Assembly (NCBI RefSeq): GCF_004794515.1
Contig: NZ_SSDF01000091.1
Span: forward strand, 62,001-126,000
DNA from: Microbacterium sp. A20
Lineage (GTDB): Bacteria > Actinomycetota > Actinomycetes > Actinomycetales > Microbacteriaceae
Direction of reading: 5' to 3'
DNA: 64,000 bases
In this document: positions 48,785 through 57,142 of the stretch, piece after piece
How the letters are laid out: the number at the start of each line of letters is the position of its first letter
Position numbering within the stretch: the first letter of the stretch is position 1
The notes under the pieces: generated by a model
Databases searched by the model: none
The model's input: only the letters and a program-made list of their open reading frames with translations
Told to the model about the DNA's origin: nothing
Program-made: the position numbers and the translations under genes

Positions 48785-48907
48785 GTCGCTCACGGTCACA
48801 CGGCACGGAGGCCCTCGAGCGCTCGGGTAGAGTTGACGCGATCGCGCCCCCATGGTGTGCGGCGCATCGGCCACTCCCGCCTGCCGCGCTGCCCCGAAGG
48901 ATCCACT

Positions 48908-50512
48908 GTGCCGAAGCCCGTCGTGCTCATCGCCGAAGTACTCTCTCCCGCCACCATCGAGGCCCTGGGCCCCGACTTCGACGTCCGTGACGTCGATGGC
49001 ACCGACCGCGAGGCGCTGTTTGCGGCGCTGGCGGATGCCGATGCCGTGCTCGTCCGCTCGGCGACCCGCATCGACGAGGAAGCGCTCACGCACGCGCCGA
49101 AGCTCAAGGTCGTCGCCCGTGCCGGAGTCGGCCTCGACAACGTCGACATCAAGGCGGCCACGGCTGCCGGCGTCATGGTCGTCAACGCGCCGACCTCCAA
49201 CATCGTCTCCGCCGCCGAGCTCACGGTCGGCCACATCCTGAGCCTCGCCCGCCGCATCCCGGCCGCGCACGCCTCGCTCTCCGCAGGTGCGTGGAAGCGC
49301 AGCTCCTTCACCGGAGCCGAGCTCTTCGAGAAGACGGTCGGCATCGTGGGTCTCGGCCGCATCGGTGCGCTCGTGGCAGCGCGCCTCGCGGCGTTCGACA
49401 TGCGCGTCGTCGCATACGACCCCTACGTCACCTCGGCGCGCGCCCAGCAGCTGGGCGTGCAGCTCCTCTCGCTCGATGAGCTCGTCGCCGAGTCCGACTT
49501 CCTCACGATCCACATGCCCAAGACGCCGGAGACCACCGGCATGATCGGCGCCGAGCAGTTCAAGGCCATGAAGCCGACCGCCTTCGTCGTCAACGTCGCG
49601 CGCGGCGGCCTCATCGACGAAGAGGCGCTGCACGCCGCCCTCGTCGCGGGGGAGATCGCCGGTGCGGGTCTCGACGTCTTCACCTCCGAGCCCCCGGCTG
49701 AGGGCGGTACCGCTCGTCCGCTGCTCGAGCTTCCCAACGTGGTCGTCACGCCTCACCTCGGCGCGAGCACCGAGGAGGCGCAGGAGAAGGCCGGCGTCTC
49801 GGTCGCCCGTTCCGTGCGTCTCGCGCTCGGCGGAGACCTGGTGCCCGACGCGGTCAACGTGGCCGGCGGCGTCATCGATCCGTACGTGCGCCCTGGCATC
49901 TCGCTGGTCGAGAAGCTCGGTCAGATCTTCGCCTCGCTGGCGACCTCGCCGCTCACGAGCCTCGACGTCGAGGTGCACGGCGAGCTCAACGACTACGACG
50001 TGAGCGTGCTCAAGCTCGCCGCGCTCAAGGGCGTCTTCACGAACATCGTCAGCGAGACGGTGTCGTATGTGAACGCGCCGCTCCTCGCCGACCAGCGCGG
50101 CATCGCCGTGCGTCTGCTCAAGGACGACGTGAGCGACGAGTACCGCAACGTCATCACGCTCACCGGCGCCCTGTCCGACGGCTCGCAGCTCTCGGTCTCC
50201 GGCACGCTCACCGGTCCGAAGCAGACGGAGAAGCTCGTGGGCATCAACGACCACACGCTCGAGCTGCCGATCGAGAAGCACCACGTCGTGATGCTCTACA
50301 CCGACCGCCCCGGCATCGTCGCGGTCTACGGTCAGAAGTTCGGCGAGGCGGGCATCAACATCGCCGGTATGCAGATCGCCCGCAAGGCGGCCGGCGCGCA
50401 GGCGCTCAGCGTGCTGACGCTGGACTCCCCGGTGTCCGATGAACTGCTCGACGATGTGCGCGACGCGATCGACGCCGACCTGTTCCGTCAGATCGAGATC
50501 ACCGAGGTCTGA
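48908..50512 (+). CDS. serA: D-3-phosphoglycerate dehydrogenase
   Basis: SerA oxidises 3-phosphoglycerate, the first step to serine. The 534-residue length marks the long actinobacterial type: substrate and NAD domains (VGIVGLGRIGALVAARL, NVARGGLIDEEAL, TPHLGASTEEAQEKAG), an ASB domain (about 320-450), and a C-terminal ACT domain (VMLYTDRPGIVAVYGQKFGEAGINIAGMQ, in parts) for serine feedback. GAAGGA precedes the GTG; TAGAGT at 48829-48834 may be its -10 box. Confidence 0.96.
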   Translation: MPKPVVLIAEVLSPATIEALGPDFDVRDVDGTDREALFAALADADAVLVRSATRIDEEALTHAPKLKVVARAGVGLDNVDIKAATAAGVMVVNAPTSNIVSAAELTVGHILSLARRIPAAHASLSAGAWKRSSFTGAELFEKTVGIVGLGRIGALVAARLAAFDMRVVAYDPYVTSARAQQLGVQLLSLDELVAESDFLTIHMPKTPETTGMIGAEQFKAMKPTAFVVNVARGGLIDEEALHAALVAGEIAGAGLDVFTSEPPAEGGTARPLLELPNVVVTPHLGASTEEAQEKAGVSVARSVRLALGGDLVPDAVNVAGGVIDPYVRPGISLVEKLGQIFASLATSPLTSLDVEVHGELNDYDVSVLKLAALKGVFTNIVSETVSYVNAPLLADQRGIAVRLLKDDVSDEYRNVITLTGALSDGSQLSVSGTLTGPKQTEKLVGINDHTLELPIEKHHVVMLYTDRPGIVAVYGQKFGEAGINIAGMQIARKAAGAQALSVLTLDSPVSDELLDDVRDAIDADLFRQIEITEV

Positions 50513-50528
50513 TCGGCGGCTTCAGACA

Positions 50529-50559
50529 AGAGGGCGGGAGCGTGATGCTCCCGCCCTCT
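50529..50559. terminator. terminator between serA and convergent tetR
   Basis: A perfect 13-bp GC-rich stem (50529-50541 with 50547-50559) with a GTGAT loop, between convergent genes. No long T tract follows on either strand. Confidence 0.78.
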
Positions 50560-50578
50560 CGCGCGTATGCCGGCGGGG

Positions 50579-51121
50579 TCAGGCGGTCGCCTTCAGGATC
50601 AGTGCGATCAGCTCGGAGAGCTCGTCGCTGCGGGGGACCAATCGATCGGGTCCGTGCACGTCGAGCGAGTTGTTGAAGTAGAGGCCGTCGCTGACCAGCA
50701 TCACGAGGTCGAGGCTCGCGGTGTCCCGCACGTGCGGACGGATCGTCTCCGCCCAGCGGCGTCGGGTGTCGCGAAGCATGTCGGCTGCCGGCACGGATCC
50801 GCCCTGGGCGAGTCGGGTCGCGGCGATGAGCGCGCGGTCGAGCGCATCGTCCTCCATGACCGATGTGCGCACGTAGTAGGCGACGGGTCCTTCCTCGGCG
50901 GCAGACATCCGTTCCAGATCCAGAGTCGTCAGGCGGTCGAGGCGCTCCATCAGCCCGGCTTCGAGTTCGTCCTTCGAGCCGAAGTGATAGAGCAGGCCCC
51001 CCTTGGAGACCCCCGCCGCCTTGGCCGTCGCGTCGAGCGTCGCGGCGCGTTCGCCGTCTTCGATGAGGATCGCTTCGAAGGCGTCGAGCACCTTCTCGCG
51101 GGCGAGGGGAGGTCGGGGCAT
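50579..51121 (-). CDS. TetR family transcriptional regulator
   Basis: A 180-residue TetR repressor. The N-terminal helix-turn-helix (about 5-50) reads VLDAFEAILIEDGERAATLDA, then TAKAAGVSKGGLLYHFGSKDEL. The remaining all-helical domain would bind a ligand. It is divergent from a 14-helix drug exporter, 95 nt away, and a palindrome in between fits a shared operator, the classic repressor/efflux-pump pair. Confidence 0.92.
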   Translation of the reverse strand: MPRPPLAREKVLDAFEAILIEDGERAATLDATAKAAGVSKGGLLYHFGSKDELEAGLMERLDRLTTLDLERMSAAEEGPVAYYVRTSVMEDDALDRALIAATRLAQGGSVPAADMLRDTRRRWAETIRPHVRDTASLDLVMLVSDGLYFNNSLDVHGPDRLVPRSDELSELIALILKATA

Positions 51122-51159
51122 CGTGGATCCTCTGCACAGGGAAGGGGCGGGAACTCTGT

Positions 51160-51179
51160 TACTATACCATCCGGACGGT
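51160..51179. promoter_or_regulatory. divergent promoter and palindromic operator of tetR/MFS pair
   Basis: The near-perfect palindrome ACCATCCGGACGGT lies at 51166-51179. It overlaps TACTAT (51160-51165, +) and TATAGT (51161-51166, minus), candidate -10 boxes for the exporter and for tetR. A bound repressor would block both. Inferred. Confidence 0.65.
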
Positions 51180-51216
51180 TCACTAACCGTGCGATCAAGA
51201 TTCTGAGAGGTGTTCC

Positions 51217-52752
51217 ATGACCCGTACTGCGTCGATCCCGACGACAGAGACGGATGCTCCCCGCGTCGGAGCCCGAGGCTGGGCGGCGCTCATCGTCCTC
51301 ATGCTGCCGGTGCTTCTGGTGTCGGTGGACAACACGGTGCTGAGCTTCGCGCTCCCGGAGATCTCCATCGCGCTCGCTCCCACCGGGGCCGAGCAGCTGT
51401 GGATCATCGACGTGTACCCGCTGGTGCTCGCCGGCCTCCTGGTGACGATGGGAACCTTGGGTGACCGCTTCGGTCGTCGGAAGATGCTGCTGATCGGCGC
51501 CACCGGGTTCGCCGCGGTCTCGGCCCTCGCCGCCTTCGCGCCGACGGCGGGGCTGCTCATCGCCGCTCGTGCACTCCTCGGTTTCTTCGGCGCCATGCTG
51601 ATGCCATCGACCCTCTCGCTGCTGCGCTCGATCTTCCAGAACCGCGACCAGCGCCGCATGGCGATCGCGGTGTGGGCGTCGGCGTTCTCCGCCGGGTCCG
51701 CGCTCGGCCCGATCGTGGGCGGATTCCTCCTGGAGCACTTCGCCTGGGGATCGGTGTTCCTCATCGCCGTCCCGGTGCTCATCCCGCTCCTGATCGCGGC
51801 CCCCCTGCTCGTCCCGGAGAGCCGCGACCCGAACCCGGGCCGTATCGACCTGATCAGCATCGCGCTGTCGATGGCGACCATGATCCCCGTCGTCTACGCG
51901 ATCAAGTCGCTGGCCGTCGACGGACCGAGTCTCACGGCCGGCGCCTGGGCTCTGCTCGGCTTCGGGATGGGGTACCTGTTCGTCCGTCGCCAGTTGCGCT
52001 CCCGGACGCCGATGCTCGACATGGCGCTGTTCCGGCGCGGTTCGTTCTCCGGGGCGATCCTGGTGAACCTGCTCAGCGTCGTCGCGCTCGTCGGCTTCCT
52101 CTACTTCGTGTCGCAGCATCTGCAGCTGGTCCTCGGGCTGTCGCCGATGATGGCGGGCTTGGCGCTCGTGCCCGGCATGCTCGCGATGATCGTCGCCGGC
52201 CTCTCGGTCGTGCCTGTCTCGCGCCGTGTCCCGCCGCACATCGTGATCCCGGTCGGACTCGCGTTCTCGGTGGCGGGCTACCTGATCGTGGCGTTCACGA
52301 CCCATGAGCATGGCGTGCTCCCGCTCGTGGTCGCCTTCGTCGTGCTCGGCATCGGCATCGGCGCGGCCGAGACGATCTCCAACGAGCTGATCCTCTCCAG
52401 CGCCCCCGCCGCAAAGGCGGGTGCGGCGAGTGCCGTCTCCGAGACGGCCTACGAACTCGGCGCCGTGCTCGGCACCGCGGTACTGGGCGGCATCATCACG
52501 GCGTTCTACCGTGGTGCACTCGTGCTTCCGGAGGGGCTGCCGGCCGACGTCGCGCACGCGGCGGGGGAGACCCTCGCCGGTGCCTACACCGCGGCCCAGG
52601 AGCTTCCGGCTGCTCTCGGCACGGCTCTCTGGGACGCCGCGGCCGCCGCGTTCGGCTCGGGCGTCATGGTGACGTCGCTGATCGGCGCCGGCCTCGTGGT
52701 CGTCGCCGGCGTCATCGCGGCCGTCACACTGCGCAAGGCCCCCTCGCACTGA
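51217..52752 (+). CDS. MFS multidrug exporter (DHA2, 14 helices)
   Basis: A 511-residue major facilitator of the EmrB/QacA (DHA2) group. [21 protein letters not shown] is the helix-1 motif with its acidic residue, [20 protein letters not shown] is motif A, and [24 protein letters not shown] is motif C of antiporters. GAGAGG precedes the ATG. Paired with tetR, it likely expels a toxic compound or a biocide-like cation in exchange for protons; the drug is not predictable. Confidence 0.92.
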   Translation: MTRTASIPTTETDAPRVGARGWAALIVLMLPVLLVSVDNTVLSFALPEISIALAPTGAEQLWIIDVYPLVLAGLLVTMGTLGDRFGRRKMLLIGATGFAAVSALAAFAPTAGLLIAARALLGFFGAMLMPSTLSLLRSIFQNRDQRRMAIAVWASAFSAGSALGPIVGGFLLEHFAWGSVFLIAVPVLIPLLIAAPLLVPESRDPNPGRIDLISIALSMATMIPVVYAIKSLAVDGPSLTAGAWALLGFGMGYLFVRRQLRSRTPMLDMALFRRGSFSGAILVNLLSVVALVGFLYFVSQHLQLVLGLSPMMAGLALVPGMLAMIVAGLSVVPVSRRVPPHIVIPVGLAFSVAGYLIVAFTTHEHGVLPLVVAFVVLGIGIGAAETISNELILSSAPAAKAGAASAVSETAYELGAVLGTAVLGGIITAFYRGALVLPEGLPADVAHAAGETLAGAYTAAQELPAALGTALWDAAAAAFGSGVMVTSLIGAGLVVVAGVIAAVTLRKAPSH

Positions 52753-52831
52753 CCAGTACGCTGGGAGGACCGGCCCGCTCGACCTCGTCGGGCCCGGCCG
52801 GTCCATCCCCGTGCAGTGCGCAAGGAGTGTC

Positions 52832-53875
52832 ATGTCGCGTGTCGTGAAGCTGGCCGTCATCCCCGGTGACGGCATCGGTCCCGAGGTCATCGCCGAGGCG
52901 GAGAAGGTGCTCGACGCCGTCACCGCCTCCAGCGGCGTGGTCTTCGACAAGACCCGTTTCTCGCTGGGCGCCGGACGCTTCCTCGAGACCGGCGATACCC
53001 TCACGGACGAAGACCTCGCGTCGATCTCGGCGAACGACGCGATCCTCCTCGGCGCGGTCGGCGGCACTCCGGGCGACCCGCGTCTGAAGGATGCGAACAT
53101 CGAGCGGGGACTGCTGCTGAAGCTGCGCTTCACGCTCGACCACTACGTGAACCTGCGGCCGTCAAAGCTCTTCACCGGTGCCCCCGGCCCGCTGGCAGCT
53201 CCCGGAGAGATCGACTTCGTCGTGGTCCGCGAGGGCACGGAGGGTCCGTACGTCGGCAACGGGGGCGCGATCCGCAAGGGCACGCCGCAGGAGGTCGCGA
53301 ACGAGACCTCGGTGAACACGGCCTTCGGCGTGGAGCGCGTCGTGCGATACGCCTTCGAGCTCGCCGAGCGCCGTCGGAAGAAGCTGACGCTCGTGCACAA
53401 GACGAATGTCCTCGTGCACGCCGGCGCGATCTGGCAGCGCGTCGTGAACGAGGTCGCCGCCGCGCACCCCGACGTGACCGTCGACTACCTGCACGTCGAC
53501 GCAGCCACGATCTTCCTTGTCACCGATCCCGCGCGCTTCGACGTGATCGTCACCGACAACCTGTTCGGCGACATCCTCACCGACCTCGCCGGAGCCGTGA
53601 CCGGCGGCATCGGCCTCGCCGCCTCGGGGAACATCAACCCCGACGGCGCGTTCCCCTCGATGTTCGAGCCCGTGCACGGTTCGGCGCCCGACATCGCTGG
53701 CCAGCAGAAGGCCGACCCGACCGCCGCGATCCTCTCGATCGCACTGCTGCTCGACCACCTCGGCCTCGCCGAGGAATCTGCTCGCGTGAGCGCCGCGGTC
53801 GAGGCCGACATCGCCGCCCGCTCCGGCGCGCGCACCACTGCGGAGATCGGCTCCGCGATCACTGCACGCCTCTGA
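52832..53875 (+). CDS. leuB: 3-isopropylmalate dehydrogenase
   Basis: LeuB oxidatively decarboxylates 3-isopropylmalate in leucine synthesis. The 347-residue protein has [18 protein letters not shown], the arginines of [19 protein letters not shown], the VHKTNVL lysine motif, the [29 protein letters not shown] signature (in parts) and [19 protein letters not shown] lies 6 nt before the ATG; the in-frame GTG at 52811 is less likely. ilvE follows, completing a leucine/branched-chain pair. Confidence 0.95.
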   Translation: MSRVVKLAVIPGDGIGPEVIAEAEKVLDAVTASSGVVFDKTRFSLGAGRFLETGDTLTDEDLASISANDAILLGAVGGTPGDPRLKDANIERGLLLKLRFTLDHYVNLRPSKLFTGAPGPLAAPGEIDFVVVREGTEGPYVGNGGAIRKGTPQEVANETSVNTAFGVERVVRYAFELAERRRKKLTLVHKTNVLVHAGAIWQRVVNEVAAAHPDVTVDYLHVDAATIFLVTDPARFDVIVTDNLFGDILTDLAGAVTGGIGLAASGNINPDGAFPSMFEPVHGSAPDIAGQQKADPTAAILSIALLLDHLGLAEESARVSAAVEADIAARSGARTTAEIGSAITARL

Positions 53876-53923
53876 CTGCAGGCGTAGGCTGAACGGGCGC
53901 GAAGATGCGCCCACCCACGAGGA

Positions 53924-55036
53924 ATGGATGATGAGATGACGACCATCGATGCCGAGGCGACCGTGGCTCCACTGGAGTTCCTCGTCATGAAGAACCTGAA
54001 CGCTGTGTCACCCGACCGTCTCGCCGAGGCGCTGGAGAATCCGGGCTTCGGCGTGGTCTTCACCGATCACATGGTCGACATCTGCTGGTCCGCCAAGGGC
54101 GGGTGGCACCGTCCGCGCGTGCAGCCGTACGGTCCGATCCCGCTCGACCCCGCGGCATCCGTCCTGCACTACGCGCAGGAGATCTTCGAGGGCATCAAGG
54201 CCTACCGCCACGCCGACGGCTCGATCCACACGTTCCGCCCCGACCGCAACGCGGCGCGCCTGCAGGCCAGCGCCCGCCGACTCGCGCTGCCGGAACTCCC
54301 GACCGAGTACTTCATCCAGTCGCTGCGTGAGCTGATCGCCGTCGACGGCCGCTGGGTGCCGTCCGGCGCCGACCAGAGCCTCTACTTGCGGCCGTTCATG
54401 TTCGCCAAGGAGGCCTTCCTCGGAGTCCGTGCCGCGCAGAAGGTCGCCTACTACGTCATCGCCAGCCCCGCGGGCGCCTACTTCACCGGTGGTGTGAAGC
54501 CGGTGCGCATCTGGCTTTCCGAGGAGTACGCGCGCGCAGGCAAGGGCGGCACGGGCAAGGCGAAGACCGGCGGTAACTACGCGTCGAGCCTCCTCGCGCA
54601 GAGCGAGGCCAGCGCGAAGGGCTGCGACCAGGTCGTGTTCCTGAACGAGAAGCGCGACGTCGAGGAGCTCGGCGGCATGAACGTCGTCTTCGTCTTCAAG
54701 GACGGACGCGTGGTCACCCCCGAGTCCGACAGCATCCTCGAGGGCATCACCCGCGACTCGCTGCTGCAGCTCGCAGAGGACCGCGGCTACACGGTCGAGA
54801 AGCGGCCGATCTCGATCGACGAGTGGCGCGAGGGTGTGGCCTCCGGCGACATCGTCGAGGTGTTCGCGTGCGGGACGGCCGCGGTCGTCACCCCGATCGG
54901 CGCACTCGTCGGCGACGGGTTCGACGAGCCGCAGCCGCTGGGCGAGCTCGCGCTCTCGCTGCGCGAAGAGCTGACCGACATCCAGTACGGCCGCCGGGAA
55001 GACAAGCACGGCTGGCTCCTGCGCCTCGACGCCTGA
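53924..55036 (+). CDS. ilvE: branched-chain-amino-acid aminotransferase
   Basis: IlvE makes the last amino transfer to leucine, isoleucine and valine. The fold-type IV PLP protein is 370 residues. Motifs: GLVQPY-like [34 protein letters not shown] (in parts), the PLP lysine in [16 protein letters not shown], and [13 protein letters not shown] at 53924 follows GAGGA closely; ATG at 53936 is an equally possible start. It lies 48 nt behind leuB and is probably cotranscribed. A large nested inverted repeat begins 7 nt after the stop. Confidence 0.95.
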   Translation: MDDEMTTIDAEATVAPLEFLVMKNLNAVSPDRLAEALENPGFGVVFTDHMVDICWSAKGGWHRPRVQPYGPIPLDPAASVLHYAQEIFEGIKAYRHADGSIHTFRPDRNAARLQASARRLALPELPTEYFIQSLRELIAVDGRWVPSGADQSLYLRPFMFAKEAFLGVRAAQKVAYYVIASPAGAYFTGGVKPVRIWLSEEYARAGKGGTGKAKTGGNYASSLLAQSEASAKGCDQVVFLNEKRDVEELGGMNVVFVFKDGRVVTPESDSILEGITRDSLLQLAEDRGYTVEKRPISIDEWREGVASGDIVEVFACGTAAVVTPIGALVGDGFDEPQPLGELALSLREELTDIQYGRREDKHGWLLRLDA

Positions 55037-55042
55037 GCTCCT

Positions 55043-55128
55043 CCGCCGAGACCCCGCCTTTCCGTCGAGACCCCGCCTTCTCAACTCCAGGAAGGCGGGG
55101 TCTCGGCGTTTACTCGGGGTCTCGGCGG
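55043..55128. repeat. four-copy CGAGACCCCG array, left of the AbiEi/DUF559-like gene
   Basis: Two forward copies of the core (within 55045-55060 and 55064-55080) are followed by two inverted copies (55091-55108 and 55115-55128). The inner pair can form an 18-bp stem with one G-T wobble around a 10-nt loop; the outer pair adds about 15 bp. The whole can fold as one nested hairpin and may also end ilvE transcription. Confidence 0.85.
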
Positions 55129-55215
55129 CCGCCAGTCTTCCTACACATCGGTGATCTGCGTCGACGAGCCTGTGGACCGCGGGTTGTCCCGCATTCCGTG
55201 CGGCCAGAATGGTGG

Positions 55216-56196
55216 ATGCCACGAAAAATCGACCTCGATCGCGCCGAGTGCCTGCTGCAGTCGCGGGAGGATCTACTGCTTCGAGGATTCTCGGAGAGGA
55301 CGCTGCGGGACGCGGTCGACCGCGGTGCACTGCGCCGTGTCCACCGAGGGCATTACATCGAGAGTGCCGCCTGGGAGGACCTGTGGCCGGAGGGACGGCA
55401 GCTGGTTCACCTTGTCGCCGTCCGGCGGGCGAGCCCAGGTGACGGTCCGGTGTTCTCGCACGCCTCCGCCGCGGCACTGTGGGGTCTGCCGTTGGTCGGA
55501 CCGGTCAGTGACGTCGTCCACACAGTCATCCGGGGTCGTCGCCACAGCCGCACCGAGTCGGGGGTCGCGCGTCACGCCATATCGCTCGACACCGGGGACA
55601 TCGTGCGGCACCACGGAATGCTCTGCACGTCCCTTGCGCGCACGCTCTTCGACGTCGCCCGAGTGCTTCGACCTGAGGCCGCGGTCGCCGCGGCGGATGC
55701 TGCTCTTCGGCTCGTCTCGATACGGGGGCATGACATCGACCTCGAGGCCGACTCCGCCTGGCGAGATGATTTCCGAGGGAGGTGCGCCGCGGGGTTGCGT
55801 GGTGTTCGGCGAGCCAGATGGGTGGGGGACTTCGCGGACTGTCGGGCACAATTGCCGGGCGAGAGCGTGAGCAGACTTCAACTCCACCGGCTCGGGTTCC
55901 GAGACATCGAGCTTCAGGTGCCGATCGTGGGCGCAGCCGGAGCGGATTGTTTCGCAGACTTCGGATTCCGCCGCTCCCGCGCATTCGGCGAGTTCGACGG
56001 TGAGGGCAAATACCTCGAGTCGGACCTGCGGCTCGCGCCCACGCCCGTGGACGCCGTCCTCGCGGAGAAGCGTCGTGAGGACGACATCCGCGGGGTCACC
56101 GGGTGGCGGGTCGTTCGCTGGGGCGGGGCGCACATCCGGACGGCGGAGGCTCTCGGCGCGCGGCTTGCCGCGTTCGGCATCCGTCCGCCGGGGTGA
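55216..56196 (+). CDS. AbiEi-like winged-helix protein with DUF559/Vsr-like nuclease-type C-terminal domain
   Basis: A 326-residue protein of a poorly described actinobacterial family. The N-terminal ~50 residues (LLLRGFSERTLRDAVDRGALRRVHRGHYI, in parts) resemble the winged helix of AbiEi-type antitoxins. The last ~90 residues carry an endonuclease-like pattern: DCFADFGF, then FGEFDGEGKYL near 258, EKRREDDIRG near 285 and GWRVVRWGG. No partner toxin gene is adjacent. Codons such as CTA, CGA, AGG and ATA are commoner than in its neighbours. Repeat arrays flank it on both sides. CAGAAT lies 5 nt before the ATG. Function unknown. Confidence 0.75.
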   Translation: MPRKIDLDRAECLLQSREDLLLRGFSERTLRDAVDRGALRRVHRGHYIESAAWEDLWPEGRQLVHLVAVRRASPGDGPVFSHASAAALWGLPLVGPVSDVVHTVIRGRRHSRTESGVARHAISLDTGDIVRHHGMLCTSLARTLFDVARVLRPEAAVAAADAALRLVSIRGHDIDLEADSAWRDDFRGRCAAGLRGVRRARWVGDFADCRAQLPGESVSRLQLHRLGFRDIELQVPIVGAAGADCFADFGFRRSRAFGEFDGEGKYLESDLRLAPTPVDAVLAEKRREDDIRGVTGWRVVRWGGAHIRTAEALGARLAAFGIRPPG

Positions 56197-56201
56197 GTGC
56201 G

Positions 56202-56284
56202 CGCCGACACCCCGGGTTCGCGTCGAAGCCCCGACCTACCGTCGTCTGAAACACGGGGCCTCGGCGTCAACACGGGGTCTCGAC
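56202..56284. repeat. degenerate four-copy CGAGACCCCG array, right of the AbiEi/DUF559-like gene
   Basis: Two forward-type copies (56202-56214 and 56221-56233) and two inverted copies (56254-56266 and 56273-56284) repeat the order seen on the left side. Each forward copy differs from the core by one or two bases. It begins 6 nt after the gene's stop codon. Confidence 0.75.
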
Positions 56285-56293
56285 AGAAGAAGC

Positions 56294-56346
56294 GGGAGGG
56301 GGCGGGGAGCGCGAGGGGGAGCGGGACCGCGAGGGGAAGCGGGAGC
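56294..56346 (+). repeat. G-rich tract with quadruplex motif and 18-nt tandem repeat
   Basis: Bases 56294-56319 contain four G-runs of three to five with loops of 1, 1 and 7 nt, a classic intramolecular G-quadruplex pattern. Two 18-nt units at 56311-56328 and 56329-56346 match in 16 positions. The tract ends 7 nt before the FAH gene's -10 hexamer. Confidence 0.7.
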
Positions 56347-56352
56347 GCTCGC

Positions 56353-56358
56353 TAGGCT
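56353..56358 (+). promoter_or_regulatory. -10 hexamer TAGGCT of a probable leaderless FAH-family transcript
   Basis: TAGGCT ends 7 nt before the ATG at 56366 and directly follows the G-rich tract. No RBS is seen. Confidence 0.5.
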
Positions 56359-56365
56359 GGATGCC

Positions 56366-57142
56366 ATGAAGATCGCCCGGTTCAGCCACGACGAAGCCAT
56401 CATGTACGGGATCATCGACGAGCGCGAGCTCGTGGTGCTCGCCGGAGACCCGATGTTCACCGGGTACGAGACCACCGGCGCGCGTGTACCGCTCGCGGAT
56501 GCTGCTCTGCTCGCCCCGGTGATCCCACGGTCGAAGGTGGTCTGCGTCGGCAAGAACTATCACGATCACGCGGCGGAGATGGGGGGAGTCGCTCCCGAGG
56601 AGCCGCTGCTCTTCCTGAAGCCCAACACCTCCGTGATCGGTCCCGGCGACGCGATCGTGCGCCCGACCCTTTCGGAGCGTACCGAGTACGAGGGCGAGCT
56701 CGTCGTCGTGATCGGGAAGATCGCGAAGAACGTGAAAGCCGAGAACGCGCTCGACTACGTGCTGGGCTACACGATCGGAAACGACGTGACTGCTCGTGAC
56801 CTGCAGCGCAAAGACGGCCAGTGGTCCCGCGCGAAGGGCTTCGACACGTTCTGTCCCCTCGGACCCGTGATCGAGACCGACTTCGACCCGGCGAACGCCA
56901 CGATCGAGACGCGGGTGAACGGCGAGGTGCGACAGCACGCGCCGCTCACCGACATGATCCACTCGGTGCCGGCGATCATCGAGTACGCGTCCGCTGTCTT
57001 CACGCTGCTGCCCGGTGACGTCATCATGACCGGCACCCCGGCCGGAGTCGGCGCGTTCGAGGCGGGCGATGTGGTCGAGGTCGAGATCTCCGGGCTGGGC
57101 ATCCTGCGCAACACCGCGCGCGACGCCGTCCCCGCGCCATGA
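56366..57142 (+). CDS. fumarylacetoacetate hydrolase family protein
   Basis: A 258-residue FAH-fold protein. VCVGKNYHDHAAEMGG, PLLFLKPNTSVIGPGDAI, the metal-binding glutamates in ERTEYEGELVVVIGK, GYTIGNDVTARDLQRKDGQWSRAKGFDTF (in parts) and MTGTPAGVGAFEAGD are all present. Members hydrolyse, decarboxylate or hydrate acylpyruvates and related diketo acids; many bacterial ones act as oxaloacetate or acylpyruvate decarboxylases. The real substrate is open. The stop overlaps the MFS start (ATGA), so they are coupled. Confidence 0.9.
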   Translation: MKIARFSHDEAIMYGIIDERELVVLAGDPMFTGYETTGARVPLADAALLAPVIPRSKVVCVGKNYHDHAAEMGGVAPEEPLLFLKPNTSVIGPGDAIVRPTLSERTEYEGELVVVIGKIAKNVKAENALDYVLGYTIGNDVTARDLQRKDGQWSRAKGFDTFCPLGPVIETDFDPANATIETRVNGEVRQHAPLTDMIHSVPAIIEYASAVFTLLPGDVIMTGTPAGVGAFEAGDVVEVEISGLGILRNTARDAVPAP

